A stretch of 64,000 bases of DNA from Bacteriovorax sp. BAL6_X (GCF_000443995.1 NZ_AUMC01000010.1:1-64000); one strand, 5' to 3'. Positions 1 through 10,678 are shown, counted from the first letter of the stretch. Made by a program: numbers and translations. The notes: generated by a model not told the origin, from the letters alone.

Positions 1-826
<826 letters not shown>

Positions 827-940
827 CTTTTACTTTTAAGTTCACTTCTATTTGATATTGTTTTTTAAGTGTGAAAATATCGCTTAATAGACTTGCAAAG
901 GTCGAAAAAAAGAATTAAATATACCAAGAATTAAATTTTT

Positions 941-1054
941 GGTGTGTCGATAGCGGCGGGGAAACACCTGATACCATCCCGAACTCAGCAGTTAAGCCCG
1001 CTTGCGCCGAAGGTAGTGCCAGGGTAACTTGGTGTGAGACTAGGAAGACGCACC
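941..1054 (+). rRNA. rrf: 5S ribosomal RNA
   Basis: A 114-base stretch starts 'ggtgtgtcgatagcggcggg' and ends 'ggaagacgcacc', so its ends pair as the 5S terminal helix. The centre carries the conserved 'cccgaactcagcagttaagc' block typical of 5S rRNA loop B/C. It lies about 115 bases after the 23S end, in the usual 23S-5S order. No tRNA is seen in the spacer. The ends are good to a few bases. Confidence 0.95.
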
Positions 1055-1062
1055 TTCTATAT

Positions 1063-1097
1063 AAAAAGCCAGATCTTATGATCTGGCTTTTTTTGTT
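1063..1097 (+). terminator. rRNA operon intrinsic terminator
   Basis: A strong hairpin with a 12-base arm (AAAAAGCCAGAT), a CTTATG loop and the complementary arm is followed directly by a T-run. It sits just after 5S and ends the rRNA operon. Confidence 0.93.
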
Positions 1098-1170
1098 TGT
1101 GGCCATAAATTCTTTTAAAAATCATTATTTGTTTTTGTCTTGCTTCTAGAAGGGTTTTCGGCCTTTTCTT

Positions 1171-1204
1171 TTGCCTTTACTTACATTTCATATACAATAG
1201 ATAT
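1171..1204 (+). promoter_or_regulatory. Putative leaderless promoter of ftsK
   Basis: TTGCCT (1171-1176), a 16-base gap, then TACAAT (1193-1198, within TATACAAT) resemble -35 and -10 boxes. A start point 6-7 bases downstream would fall on the ATG at 1205. There is no Shine-Dalgarno-like sequence before that ATG, which fits a leaderless transcript. Inferred from sequence only. Confidence 0.45.
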
Positions 1205-3649
1205 ATGAAGAAAAATATCCTTAAAACTCAACTAGTTATCCTATTTATCTTAACTTTATTCTCTTTTATTTCTTTCTATTTTGGAAATGATTTACCGGAT
1301 AATTACTTTACGATTACATCAGATAACTCGGGAAATATTTTAAGTTACTATTTCTTCTCACTGATTAAGTTTGGTTCTTATTTTAGTGGTCCTTGGGTTC
1401 TGATTCCTTTTTTTGTATTTTCTCTTTGCCATACATTCATTTATGACAAGCGTGAATATATGGTTGATGTCTTAAACTTTTTTCCATTAGTCTTCTTCTC
1501 TGGGACTGTATCATTTTTCTTTTTTCATGATGCACTTGGGATAGGCTTACAATATATTTTAAAGAACGCTTTTACTTCACTTTGGTTAGGGATCTATACA
1601 GGCGTTGCTTTTGGCCTGTTTCTATTTGGTACATTTAGAGGTGGATTTAAAGAATGTATTATTAAGGCTTTTAATTTTACGAAAGCTGTTCCCGCTAAAA
1701 CTATACAGATAAAGCAAACATTAGCTGCTCCTTTTGAGAAGAAAAAGCCTGTTGCTCAAATTGAACACGACAACAGTCTTCGTAAAAGAATGGATAGTAT
1801 TCTCAAAGATGATAAGAAAAAAGAAGAAGATAAGAAAGAAAGTTCTCTCTTTGCTTCACTTAATAAGATAAAGCCACAAAATATTTTAAAAACAAAGACA
1901 ACAGCTGAAGAAGTATCAGTTGATGAAGATGATGATATTGAAGATGCTGTAATTAAACCTCAGATAACTCGTCCTACATTCGATGAATCTAATACAGTAG
2001 TTAAAAGTTCTCAAGAAAATGCTGATGCTTTAAAGACGAGTGATGAAAATAATAAACAATCTGAAGAAGCTGTAGAGAGAGAGCCTCAAGTTAAAAAGAT
2101 TCTTGTTACAGCTCCTCTTAATCGTATGGCCGATACATCTACTGATAATCAATACTTTAATATTGTCGATACTGCTACTGAAGCAACAATTGAAAAAGTT
2201 TCAAATGAACCTGATAAGGCCTACTTTGAACAAATCATTACTCTCTTGGAGTCAAAGCTTACAGAGTTTAAAATTGAAGGTGAAATTGTAAACGTATTAA
2301 AAGGTCCAGTTGTTGATACTTTCGAGTTTAGACCTGGAGCTGGTGTTAAGGTTTCGAAAATTGCAGGTCTCGCTGATGATTTATCTCTAGCTCTTTATGG
2401 GGCTCCTATTCGTGTTGTTCCTGCCATGATGGGTAAGGATACTGTCGGTGTTGAAGTACCAAGAAATCCTCGTGATATCATATATTTAGATGAAGTGTTG
2501 AGCTCTAAAGAGTTTCAGAATGCTAAGTATTCACTTCCAATTGCTATGGGTAAGAACGCTTTTGGTGAATCTTTTGTTATTGATTTAGCGACGTGTCCAC
2601 ACATGCTAGTTGCTGGTGCAACTGGTGCTGGTAAGTCAGTATTCATTAACTCACTTCTTGTTTCACTACTAGTTAAGAAGTCACCTAAGAAAATGAAGCT
2701 CATACTTATTGACCCTAAACAGCTAGAAATGGCACTTTATGCAAAACTTCCACACTTGTTAATGCCTGTTGTAACTGATGCTAAAACTGCATCAATAGCG
2801 CTTCTTTGGGCCTGTCAGGAAATGGATCGTCGCTATGGAATTCTTGCTGACTTTGGTGTTCGAAACATTTCTGGCTTCAATGAAAAGCTTAAAAGAGCGA
2901 CTCCAGAAATGCTTGCTAAAATTCACCATCACTATGAAGACACAACTGCTGAAGATTATGAGCTACCTTATATTGTAATTATTGTTGATGAATTTGCTGA
3001 CCTTGTATTAACTAAAGCAGGGAAAGAGATTGAAAATAATATTGCTCGTATCGCTGCCAAGGCCCGTGCTGCAGGTATTCACCTTGTTCTTGCAACACAA
3101 AGACCTTCTGTTGACGTTATTACAGGTGTTATTAAGTCAAACTTTCCGACACGTGTTGCCTTTAGGGTATCTTCACGTACCGACTCAAGTACGATTCTTG
3201 ATAAAATTGGTGCTGAAAGACTACTTGGTAAAGGGGATATGCTTTATAAACATGGTATTAACACTCAACGTGTTCACTCTTCATATGTCGATGAAGTAGA
3301 AATTGAGGCCCTAACGCAGAAGCTAGAGGCCCTTGATTCTGGTTTTGATGAAAAAGCAATGGAATTTCTTGAGAATGGTGGAGAAGTTGAAACAGATGAA
3401 TACTCATATGGTTCACATATCACACCAGCATCTTCATCAAATTCAGGTGATGCACTTTATGATGAAGCCGTAAAGGTTGTTATGGAATCTCGCTCAGCAT
3501 CAGCATCTATGTTACAGAGAAGATTAAGAATTGGTTATAATAGAGCAGCAAATCTTATTGAGGAACTTGAAAAACGTGGGGTTGTAGGTCCTGCTCAGGG
3601 AGCTAAGCCGCGTCGCGTTCTCGTTGATGGAAACTCACCAACACTATAA
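1205..3649 (+). CDS. ftsK: DNA translocase FtsK
   Basis: Septum-anchored ATPase that pumps double-stranded DNA to finish chromosome segregation at division. The 814-residue protein has about four N-terminal membrane segments (roughly residues 9-145). An acidic and lysine-rich linker follows to about 330. Next comes the RecA-like motor, with Walker A GATGAGKS near residue 470 and a Walker B region ending VDEFADL near 590-600. The C-terminal winged-helix gamma domain (about 748-810) is the part that normally reads polar KOPS sites. Length and order are typical of FtsK/SpoIIIE. It stands alone after the rRNA operon. The ATG at 1205 has no ribosome-binding site; a promoter-like element directly abuts it. 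Confidence 0.96.
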   Translation: MKKNILKTQLVILFILTLFSFISFYFGNDLPDNYFTITSDNSGNILSYYFFSLIKFGSYFSGPWVLIPFFVFSLCHTFIYDKREYMVDVLNFFPLVFFSGTVSFFFFHDALGIGLQYILKNAFTSLWLGIYTGVAFGLFLFGTFRGGFKECIIKAFNFTKAVPAKTIQIKQTLAAPFEKKKPVAQIEHDNSLRKRMDSILKDDKKKEEDKKESSLFASLNKIKPQNILKTKTTAEEVSVDEDDDIEDAVIKPQITRPTFDESNTVVKSSQENADALKTSDENNKQSEEAVEREPQVKKILVTAPLNRMADTSTDNQYFNIVDTATEATIEKVSNEPDKAYFEQIITLLESKLTEFKIEGEIVNVLKGPVVDTFEFRPGAGVKVSKIAGLADDLSLALYGAPIRVVPAMMGKDTVGVEVPRNPRDIIYLDEVLSSKEFQNAKYSLPIAMGKNAFGESFVIDLATCPHMLVAGATGAGKSVFINSLLVSLLVKKSPKKMKLILIDPKQLEMALYAKLPHLLMPVVTDAKTASIALLWACQEMDRRYGILADFGVRNISGFNEKLKRATPEMLAKIHHHYEDTTAEDYELPYIVIIVDEFADLVLTKAGKEIENNIARIAAKARAAGIHLVLATQRPSVDVITGVIKSNFPTRVAFRVSSRTDSSTILDKIGAERLLGKGDMLYKHGINTQRVHSSYVDEVEIEALTQKLEALDSGFDEKAMEFLENGGEVETDEYSYGSHITPASSSNSGDALYDEAVKVVMESRSASASMLQRRLRIGYNRAANLIEELEKRGVVGPAQGAKPRRVLVDGNSPTL

Positions 3650-3655
3650 TTAAAA

Positions 3656-3682
3656 GGCCCTTTCTTTCAGTAAGTTAGGGCC
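3656..3682 (+). terminator. Weak hairpin after ftsK
   Basis: A perfect 6-bp stem (GGCCCT with AGGGCC) has a 15-base loop, seven bases after the ftsK stop. There is no T-run, so it is at best a weak or Rho-assisted end, or a 3' stabilising stem. Confidence 0.35.
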
Positions 3683-3750
3683 AATAATTCCTCTAAAAAT
3701 ATTACAAAAAAATATTGAATCCGCAGTGTCATCGTGTTAAAAATGCACCA

Positions 3751-3834
3751 TCGCAATATCGCGAAATAAACAGCTGCTCGAAGGGTTGGTCCATTCGGTT
3801 CGAGTCAGTGTATTTAACCAACTGTGGAGTTCGT
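3751..3834 (+). promoter_or_regulatory. rpsB leader with pseudoknot-like fold
   Basis: CTCGAA (3777-3782) pairs with TTCGAG (3799-3804). Inside that loop GTTGGT (3785-3790) can pair with ACCAAC (3817-3822), giving an H-type pseudoknot whose last strand ends four bases before the Shine-Dalgarno GGAG (3826-3829). A small TCGC/GCGA stem (3751-3764) lies upstream. Ribosomal protein S2 is known to repress its own leader in enterobacteria. A similar feedback role here is inferred from the placement. Confidence 0.55.
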
Positions 3835-4614
3835 ATGTCAGAATTAAACATTAATGATCTTTTAAAAGCAGGTGCACACTTTGGTCACCAGACTCACAAG
3901 TGGAATCCTAAGATGAAGCCATATGTATTTGGTGAAAGAAACGGGATCTATATTGTTGACCTTGCTAAAACTATTCCTTTAGCAAAAAAAGCTTATGACT
4001 TCCTAAAGAAGACTTCTTCTGAAGGTAAGCCAATTCTTTTCGTAGCTACAAAAAGACAAGCTTCTGAAACTGTTAAGACTGCTGCTAAGTCATGTGGTGC
4101 ATATTATGTAACTAACAGATGGCTAGGTGGGATGCTTACAAACTACAAAACAATCAACCTTTCAATCGATAAGCTAAGAAAAGTTGAGAAAATGAAAGAA
4201 ACAGGTGACTTCGAGTTACTAACTAAGAAAGAAAGAATTAAAGTTGGTAAAGAAGTTGAAAAGCTAGAGAAAAACCTTGGTGGTATCAAGGATATGAGAA
4301 AGCTTCCAGGTGCAATCGTTGTTGTTGATCCAAACAATGAAAGAATTGCTGTTAAAGAAGCTAATAAGCTAGGTATTCCTGTTGTTGCAATCGTTGATAC
4401 TAACTGTGACCCAGAAGGTGTTGACTACGTTGTTCCTGGTAACGACGATGCAATCAAGTCGATCACTCTTTTCTCTGATTACTTCGCAGGTGCTATCGCT
4501 GGTAGCGCAAGCAAAGCTAAAGCAGCTGGTAACCAAGTTACTGATAAAGCTCTAGAAGAAGAAATTCTTTCTAAGTATGAAAAAGACATCGATTTAGCTG
4601 GTGAAGAAGAATAA
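3835..4614 (+). CDS. rpsB: 30S ribosomal protein S2
   Basis: Small-subunit protein S2, which joins late in 30S assembly and helps recruit S1. The product starting MSELNINDLLKAGAHFGHQ is 259 residues, with the family signatures GAHFGH near residue 13, TNRWLGGMLTN near 95 and PGAIVVVDP near 150. An upstream in-frame ATG at 3715 would add 40 residues unlike any S2 and would run through the structured leader. The ATG at 3835, behind GGAG, is the true start. It is followed 26 bases later by tsf, the near-universal rpsB-tsf pair. Confidence 0.98.
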   Translation: MSELNINDLLKAGAHFGHQTHKWNPKMKPYVFGERNGIYIVDLAKTIPLAKKAYDFLKKTSSEGKPILFVATKRQASETVKTAAKSCGAYYVTNRWLGGMLTNYKTINLSIDKLRKVEKMKETGDFELLTKKERIKVGKEVEKLEKNLGGIKDMRKLPGAIVVVDPNNERIAVKEANKLGIPVVAIVDTNCDPEGVDYVVPGNDDAIKSITLFSDYFAGAIAGSASKAKAAGNQVTDKALEEEILSKYEKDIDLAGEEE

Positions 4615-4640
4615 TTAATAATTAATTAGCGAGGTAAAAA

Positions 4641-5525
4641 ATGGCTATTACGGCAAGTGCTGTTAAAGAATTAAGAGAAAAAACTGGTGCAGGTATGATG
4701 GACTGTAAGAAAGCTCTTACAGAAACTAATGGTGACCTAGAGGCAGCAGTAGATTTCCTAAGAACTAAAGGTCTAGCAAAAGCTGCTAAGAAAGCAAGCC
4801 GTGTTGCTGCTGAAGGTACAGTTGTATCTGTAGTAGAAGGTAACAAGGGTGTTATTCTTGAAGTTAACTGTGAAACTGACTTTGTTGCTAAAGGTGACGA
4901 TTTCCAAGGTTTCGCAAGTAATGTTGCTGCTTGGACTCTTTCAAATAAGCCAGCTTCTATTGAAGAACTTAAAGATGCTAAGAATGCTGAAACAACTGAA
5001 CTTACTATGAAATGTGGTGAGAAAATCGACCTAAGAAGATTTGCTGCAGTTGAAACAACAGGCGTTCTTGGTTCATATAACCACGGTGGAAAAATTGGTG
5101 TTCTAGTTGAGCTAGGAACTGATAAGACTGATGCTCCTGAAATTGCGGAACTTGCAAAAGATATCGCAATGCACGTTGCAGCGGCTAACCCATCTTTCTT
5201 AACTTCAGATGATATTGACGAAGATTACAAAAAGAGAGAGGAAGAAGTTTACCGTGCACAACTTAAAGAAGAGGGTAAGCCTGAAAACATGATCGATCAG
5301 ATCGTTAAAGGTAAACTTGGAAAACTTGCTAAAGAAGTATGTCTAATTGAGCAAGTATTCATTAAGAACCCAGACTTTACTATCAAGAAGCTTGTTGCTG
5401 ACGTAGCTGGTAAAGTTGGTGGTGACATTACTGTTAAAGCTTTCCATAAAATCAACCTTGGTGAAGGGATTGAGAAGAAAGAAGACAACTTAGCTGAAGA
5501 AGTTGCTAAGATGACTCAACAGTAA
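4641..5525 (+). CDS. tsf: Elongation factor Ts
   Basis: Guanine-nucleotide exchange factor that releases GDP from EF-Tu during translation. The 294-residue protein begins with the UBA-like N-terminal domain carrying LREKTGAGMMDCKKAL (about residues 10-25). The conserved CETDFVAK core motif sits near residue 77-84, with the dimerisation region after it. A GCGAGG ribosome-binding site precedes the ATG. It is co-transcribed with rpsB, and a strong intrinsic terminator lies directly downstream. Codon use is strongly biased, as expected for a very highly expressed gene. Confidence 0.98.
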   Translation: MAITASAVKELREKTGAGMMDCKKALTETNGDLEAAVDFLRTKGLAKAAKKASRVAAEGTVVSVVEGNKGVILEVNCETDFVAKGDDFQGFASNVAAWTLSNKPASIEELKDAKNAETTELTMKCGEKIDLRRFAAVETTGVLGSYNHGGKIGVLVELGTDKTDAPEIAELAKDIAMHVAAANPSFLTSDDIDEDYKKREEEVYRAQLKEEGKPENMIDQIVKGKLGKLAKEVCLIEQVFIKNPDFTIKKLVADVAGKVGGDITVKAFHKINLGEGIEKKEDNLAEEVAKMTQQ

Positions 5526-5545
5526 AATTAATTACTAAATATAAG

Positions 5546-5573
5546 AAAGGGCTTTTTTAAGCCCTTTTTTTTT
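5546..5573 (+). terminator. Intrinsic terminator after tsf
   Basis: The 9-bp stem AAAGGGCTT/AAGCCCTTT with a TTTT loop runs into a T-run. It ends the rpsB-tsf unit 20 bases after the tsf stop. Confidence 0.92.
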
Positions 5574-5588
5574 GCAATTTGATTGTAG

Positions 5589-6311
<723 letters not shown>

Positions 6312-6328
6312 TTTATAAGAGGTATATT

Positions 6329-6886
6329 ATGATTAATGAAATTAAATCATCATTAGAAACTGGTATGTCAAAGTCAATTGATTCACTAAAGCATCAATTA
6401 ACAAAAATTAGAACTGGTCGAGCATCAGCTTCTGTATTAGATGGTGTTACTGTAGATTACTATGGTTCTCCAACTCCAGTTAATCAAGTTGGGCAGGTTT
6501 CAACTCCTGAAGCAAGGCTTCTTCAAATTCAACCATTTGATAAAACTCTTATCAGTGAAATTGAAAAATCAATCATCAATGCAAACTTAGGGCTTAACCC
6601 ATCAAATGACGGTAATCTAATTAGAATTGCATTCCCTGCACTTACTGAACAAACAAGAAAAGAGCAGGTAAAAGAAATTAAAAAGATTGGTGAAGATAGT
6701 AAAATCGCAATTCGTAACGCTCGTCGTGACGGAAATGAACTTGTAAAGAAAGCTGAAAAAGCAAAAGAAATTTCTGAAGATGATTCAAAGAAGTTTCAAA
6801 CTGAAATTCAGACTGTAACAGATAAGTATACAAAGCAAGTAGATGAGATCATTGCAGCAAAAGAGAAAGAACTTCTAACTCTTTAA
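6329..6886 (+). CDS. frr: Ribosome recycling factor
   Basis: Splits post-termination ribosomes together with EF-G and IF3. The 185-residue protein is the standard length. It contains the hallmark KIRTGRASASVLDGV near residue 27-41, the LLQIQPFD segment, and a C-terminal long helix rich in lysine and glutamate. An AGAGG ribosome-binding site precedes the ATG. It sits 17 bases after pyrH, as in most bacteria. Confidence 0.98.
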   Translation: MINEIKSSLETGMSKSIDSLKHQLTKIRTGRASASVLDGVTVDYYGSPTPVNQVGQVSTPEARLLQIQPFDKTLISEIEKSIINANLGLNPSNDGNLIRIAFPALTEQTRKEQVKEIKKIGEDSKIAIRNARRDGNELVKKAEKAKEISEDDSKKFQTEIQTVTDKYTKQVDEIIAAKEKELLTL

Positions 6887-6901
6887 TCTTTACTTGAATA
6901 A

Positions 6902-7657
6902 ATGATGAACTTTCAAACGTCTAAATTAAAACATGTTGCAATTATTATGGATGGCAATGGGCGCTGGGCACAGAACCGCGCTCATCGTCGTGTATGGGGA
7001 CATGTGCGTGGAAGTTCTGTTGTTAGTGATGTTGTACAAAAAGCTGACGACATGGGAATTAAGGCCCTGACTCTTTATGCTTTCTCTACTGAGAACTGGG
7101 GCCGCCCACCTTCTGAAATTAGAACTCTTTTTCTTCTTTTAAAGAAATTTCTTATTAAAGAGAGAACGAGGGTTTTAAAAAATAATATTAAGTTCAATAT
7201 TATTGGTGATATTTCAAAACTTCCTAAAGATACAATTGAAATTATTAATCGACTAAAAGATGAGTCGAAAGATAATACTGGTTTAAAACTTACTTTTGCA
7301 TTTGGTTATGGTGGACGCGCTGAAATTATTAGTGCTGTAAACAAACTAATTGCTGAGGATATTGAAGTTACTGAGGAAAATATTTCTCAGGCCCTTCACG
7401 CCCCTGAATTAGGTGATGTTGATCTAATGATTAGAACTGGGGGAGATCAAAGAATCTCAAACTTTCTTTTATGGCAAATTGCATACGGTGAATTATATTT
7501 CACGGAAACGATGTGGCCAAATTTCACATGTAAAGAATTTGAAAATATTATTTATGAAGTCGAAAAACGCGAAAGACGTTTTGGGCAAGTTTGTGAAACT
7601 GAATCACTGGCCGCTTCAAAAAATAAGATTAGAAAGAATATTAGATTAATAAATTAA
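6902..7657 (+). CDS. uppS: Isoprenyl transferase (undecaprenyl diphosphate synthase)
   Basis: Condenses isopentenyl diphosphate units onto farnesyl diphosphate to make the C55 carrier used for peptidoglycan and O-antigen synthesis. Catalytic Asp17 lies in IIMDGNGRWA. The conserved segments TLYAFSTENWGRP, IRTGGDQRISNFLLWQ and ELYFTETMWPNF follow in order. At 251 residues it is normal length. Two adjacent ATGs (6902 and 6905) could start it and neither has a clear Shine-Dalgarno, so initiation may lean on coupling to frr, which ends 15 bases upstream. Confidence 0.96.
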   Translation: MMNFQTSKLKHVAIIMDGNGRWAQNRAHRRVWGHVRGSSVVSDVVQKADDMGIKALTLYAFSTENWGRPPSEIRTLFLLLKKFLIKERTRVLKNNIKFNIIGDISKLPKDTIEIINRLKDESKDNTGLKLTFAFGYGGRAEIISAVNKLIAEDIEVTEENISQALHAPELGDVDLMIRTGGDQRISNFLLWQIAYGELYFTETMWPNFTCKEFENIIYEVEKRERRFGQVCETESLAASKNKIRKNIRLIN

Positions 7658-7668
7658 ACGGACTTAAA

Positions 7669-8487
7669 ATGACAAATACTCAAAAAAGAGTCCTATCTGC
7701 CATTGTAATGATAGGTATCGTCGCATTAGCATATTCAATTGGAGTTGTTGGTATTGAGGCCCTTCTAATTGTTGTTAGTGCAGCTTGCTTCTATGAATTC
7801 GCAAAAAACTTTCTTTCCCTCAAGGTAACAAGTATTTTTACACTTATTAACTTTGTTCTTTTACTTGGAATACAGTTTTGGGCGATGAATAACAATCACT
7901 TATTTGATGGACTTCTTATTCCTTCTATTGGGTGCTTTTTAAATCTTGTTCTAATTGGCTACTTGTTCATTTCTCCAATGGACTCGATGAATTTTGTTAA
8001 TCTTCTAAAACGAGTAACAATTTTAAGCATGGTAATATTCTTGATTCCATTTCTTAATCTTCATTCACTTCTTAATCGTGCCAATTGGCAAGCTCTTGTA
8101 ATTATTCTATTAGTATTTAACTTTGGTATGGATACTGGTGCTTGGTTTTTTGGAAAGAACTTTGGAAAGACGAAGCTGTGGCCGACTGTAAGCCCTAATA
8201 AGACTGTTGAAGGTTTAATTGGCGGGGCCACAACATCAGGCCTATTGGGAACTTTAGTATGGTATTATTTAATAGGTGATTTTGCGGTAAAATATATACT
8301 GATCTTTTTTATTTTAGGTATTTTGAGTCAAGTTGGTGACTTAATTCAGTCTAAGTTGAAAAGACAAATAGGTGTAAAAGATAGCTCGAACTTAATTCCT
8401 GGGCACGGTGGAGTTTACGATCGAATTGATAGTCTTCTCTTTGTTATACCGTTTTACACACTATTATTGAGTTACAAGATTTTATAA
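7669..8487 (+). CDS. cdsA: Phosphatidate cytidylyltransferase
   Basis: Inner-membrane enzyme making CDP-diacylglycerol from phosphatidic acid and CTP, the branch point for all phospholipids. The 272-residue protein is mostly hydrophobic, with about seven or eight membrane segments. The family signature near residues 223-255 reads GDLIQSKLKRQIGVKDSS and continues into PGHGGVYDRIDS, carrying the metal-binding acidic residues. SPNKTVEGLIGG lies before it. It follows uppS by 11 bases in the same operon; pssA downstream uses its product. Confidence 0.96.
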   Translation: MTNTQKRVLSAIVMIGIVALAYSIGVVGIEALLIVVSAACFYEFAKNFLSLKVTSIFTLINFVLLLGIQFWAMNNNHLFDGLLIPSIGCFLNLVLIGYLFISPMDSMNFVNLLKRVTILSMVIFLIPFLNLHSLLNRANWQALVIILLVFNFGMDTGAWFFGKNFGKTKLWPTVSPNKTVEGLIGGATTSGLLGTLVWYYLIGDFAVKYILIFFILGILSQVGDLIQSKLKRQIGVKDSSNLIPGHGGVYDRIDSLLFVIPFYTLLLSYKIL

Positions 8488-8495
8488 GGATTAGT

Positions 8496-10046
8496 ATGTT
8501 AGAGAAAATTATTATATTTATTTTATTTTTAGGTCCTCTCGTATTTTTTCATGAGCTAGGGCATTTTTTATTTGCAAGACTCTTTGGTGTAAGAGTTGAA
8601 GTCTTTTCAATTGGTTTTGGTCCAAAATTATTTAGATGGAAAAAAGGTGATACTGAGTATGCCATCTCTTTAATTCCTCTTGGTGGATATGTGAAGATGT
8701 TTGGAGATGATCCATTTAACAAAGATGGTATCTCTGAAGAAGAAAAGAAGTTTTCTTTTATTCATAAGAAAAAGTGGCAAAGATTTTGGATTGTTTTTGG
8801 AGGTCCACTTGCTAACTTTATTCTTGCATTCTTTATCTTCTTTGCTCTTTTCTTAACAGGTGAAAAAGTTCCAGAAATTAAAATTGGAAATGTTGCCAAA
8901 GAGACACGTTTTTATAAGTTAGGCTTTAGAAGTGGCGACATTGTTAATAAAGTTAATGAACATCTGGTAACTTCTCCAAGTGATATCGTACTGGAGAGTG
9001 ATGGCCACATTAGTTCTTTAACTGTTGTGCGCCTTGGTCGTAAAGAAGTTGTGAAGGTTGATATGAAGCCTGAACAATTCTTTGAAGAAATGGTGAAGTA
9101 TCCTCCATTCTTACTACTCCCAATTGTTAAATCAGCAGATGGTAATCTATTTATTGTTTCTAAAGGCAATAAACCAAATACTGACTATAGCTTAGAAGAA
9201 TTGGCCATTGAAGCTGGGCACCTCGATCTATTTCCTGTGAAGTCTATCGATAGTGAAACAAGTCAGCCGATATTTGATAAGGAAGCTAAGGCCGTTGCAC
9301 ACTTAGATGTAACGAATGGACTTAAGCACGCTCTTTTTACTCATAACTACTTTCCTATGGACTTAGTTGTTAAAAGTGTTCAAATGAAGTCTCCTGCAGA
9401 TAAGGCAGGTCTTTTGGCCGGAGATATTATTACTTCGGTAAATGGAAAAGAAGTTAACTCATTTGATGAGTTAAGAGGTGAGATCCAAGAAAATGAAGGT
9501 CAAGCTTCACTAAAAGTTATAAGAAAGGGTGAGGTTAAAGAGTTTAACATTACTCCTGACGTTAGAACTGAAAATGGAAAAACTGTTAAGCTAATTGGTG
9601 TTTACAGCCACGGTATTTATGCCGCTGGTAAATATGTTACAACTGAGCCAATGAATTTCTTCAAAGCTATTCCAAGAAGTTTATATCGTACATGGGATGG
9701 CGTTGTTAAAACATTTGAAGGTTTTAAAAAACTAATTACAGCGGAAGTTTCATTAAAGAATATTGGTGGGCCACTAACTATAGGTAAAGTTGCTTCAGAT
9801 TCTTTCAATACTTCAATTTCTTATTTTTTCCAGTTGATGGCGTTAATTTCTATCAACCTTGGTGTTATTAACTTATTCCCAATTCCTGTATTAGATGGTG
9901 GGCATATTGTCTTTCTAATTTTAGAGGCCATTAATGGTGGTCCACTATCAAGAAGAAAATTAGAGATTGCTCAGCAATTTGGTCTTTCAATTCTTCTACT
10001 ACTAATGATTGGGGCGTTGTTTAACGATTTTACGCGATTCTTCTAA
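8496..10046 (+). CDS. rseP: Site-2 intramembrane metalloprotease RseP
   Basis: Membrane-embedded zinc protease that cleaves membrane-spanning substrates, classically an anti-sigma factor in the envelope stress response. The zinc motif HELGH is at residues 19-23 in the first membrane helix. The second catalytic motif, ending PIPVLDGGH, is near residues 461-469. Two PDZ-like regions lie between (about 130-200 and 290-370). The 516 residues make it longer than the roughly 450 of Escherichia coli RseP, the extra length being in the periplasmic part. The gene order cdsA-rseP is common. No substrate gene is evident nearby. Confidence 0.94.
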   Translation: MLEKIIIFILFLGPLVFFHELGHFLFARLFGVRVEVFSIGFGPKLFRWKKGDTEYAISLIPLGGYVKMFGDDPFNKDGISEEEKKFSFIHKKKWQRFWIVFGGPLANFILAFFIFFALFLTGEKVPEIKIGNVAKETRFYKLGFRSGDIVNKVNEHLVTSPSDIVLESDGHISSLTVVRLGRKEVVKVDMKPEQFFEEMVKYPPFLLLPIVKSADGNLFIVSKGNKPNTDYSLEELAIEAGHLDLFPVKSIDSETSQPIFDKEAKAVAHLDVTNGLKHALFTHNYFPMDLVVKSVQMKSPADKAGLLAGDIITSVNGKEVNSFDELRGEIQENEGQASLKVIRKGEVKEFNITPDVRTENGKTVKLIGVYSHGIYAAGKYVTTEPMNFFKAIPRSLYRTWDGVVKTFEGFKKLITAEVSLKNIGGPLTIGKVASDSFNTSISYFFQLMALISINLGVINLFPIPVLDGGHIVFLILEAINGGPLSRRKLEIAQQFGLSILLLLMIGALFNDFTRFF

Positions 10047-10642
10047 TGATTTACTTATTTATTGATACATCACATCTTCTCCACTTTGGAATTTTAGACG
10101 AAAACTTCTCTTGGATTGAAGATGTTGTTGTTGAAACAAAAAAGACTTCTGAAGTTCTTCATGAAAATATTCACTCTCTACTTTCAAAGCACGGCCTTGA
10201 TGTGAGTCATATTAAAGGCCTAATCTCAATTGCTGGCCCTGGCTCGTATACCGGAATGAGAGTGGGAGAGGGATTTGCTCAAGTTTTTGAGCTAGATGAT
10301 ATTGAAGTTTTCTCATTTTATAGCTCTGATATTCCAAGTATTCTTGGACAGGATTCGACTCATTGGATGTTTCCTGCATTTAAGAAAGAGTATTATATTC
10401 GTACAAATGAGGAAGAGAAGCTTCTATCACAAACTGAATTTGATGCATTTTACTCGGGTATTGTGGATAAGTCACAATTATATACTCATGGTGTAAATGA
10501 GCTTTCTGCGTATTGTGAAGGAGATACTCGTGATGTACTTCGCAAGAATCCCGGACCGGTTTTTAGAAAAGTTGTAAGTGAAAGAATGAGGCAGAGGCCT
10601 TATTATTTTCGTCCTCTTCATGTCGAATTTAAAAAGTCTTAG
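10046..10642 (+). CDS. tsaB: tRNA threonylcarbamoyladenosine synthesis protein TsaB
   Basis: Non-catalytic ASKHA-fold partner of TsaD in making the t6A modification at position 37 of ANN-reading tRNAs. The 198-residue protein has the N-terminal IDTS element at residues 6-9 and the diagnostic GPGSYTGMRVG near residue 66. The C-terminal half is divergent and a little shorter than in Escherichia coli (231 residues). Its ATG overlaps the rseP stop by one base (TAATG), implying translational coupling. Confidence 0.85.
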   Translation: MIYLFIDTSHLLHFGILDENFSWIEDVVVETKKTSEVLHENIHSLLSKHGLDVSHIKGLISIAGPGSYTGMRVGEGFAQVFELDDIEVFSFYSSDIPSILGQDSTHWMFPAFKKEYYIRTNEEEKLLSQTEFDAFYSGIVDKSQLYTHGVNELSAYCEGDTRDVLRKNPGPVFRKVVSERMRQRPYYFRPLHVEFKKS

Positions 10643-10678
10643 TATGACATGTCAGTTGAATATTGATAAATTATTAAA

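Noticed and set aside
3715-3834. A 40-residue N-terminal extension of ribosomal protein S2
   Set aside because: It is cysteine-containing and unlike any S2, runs through the structured leader, and the conserved start with GGAG is at 3835.
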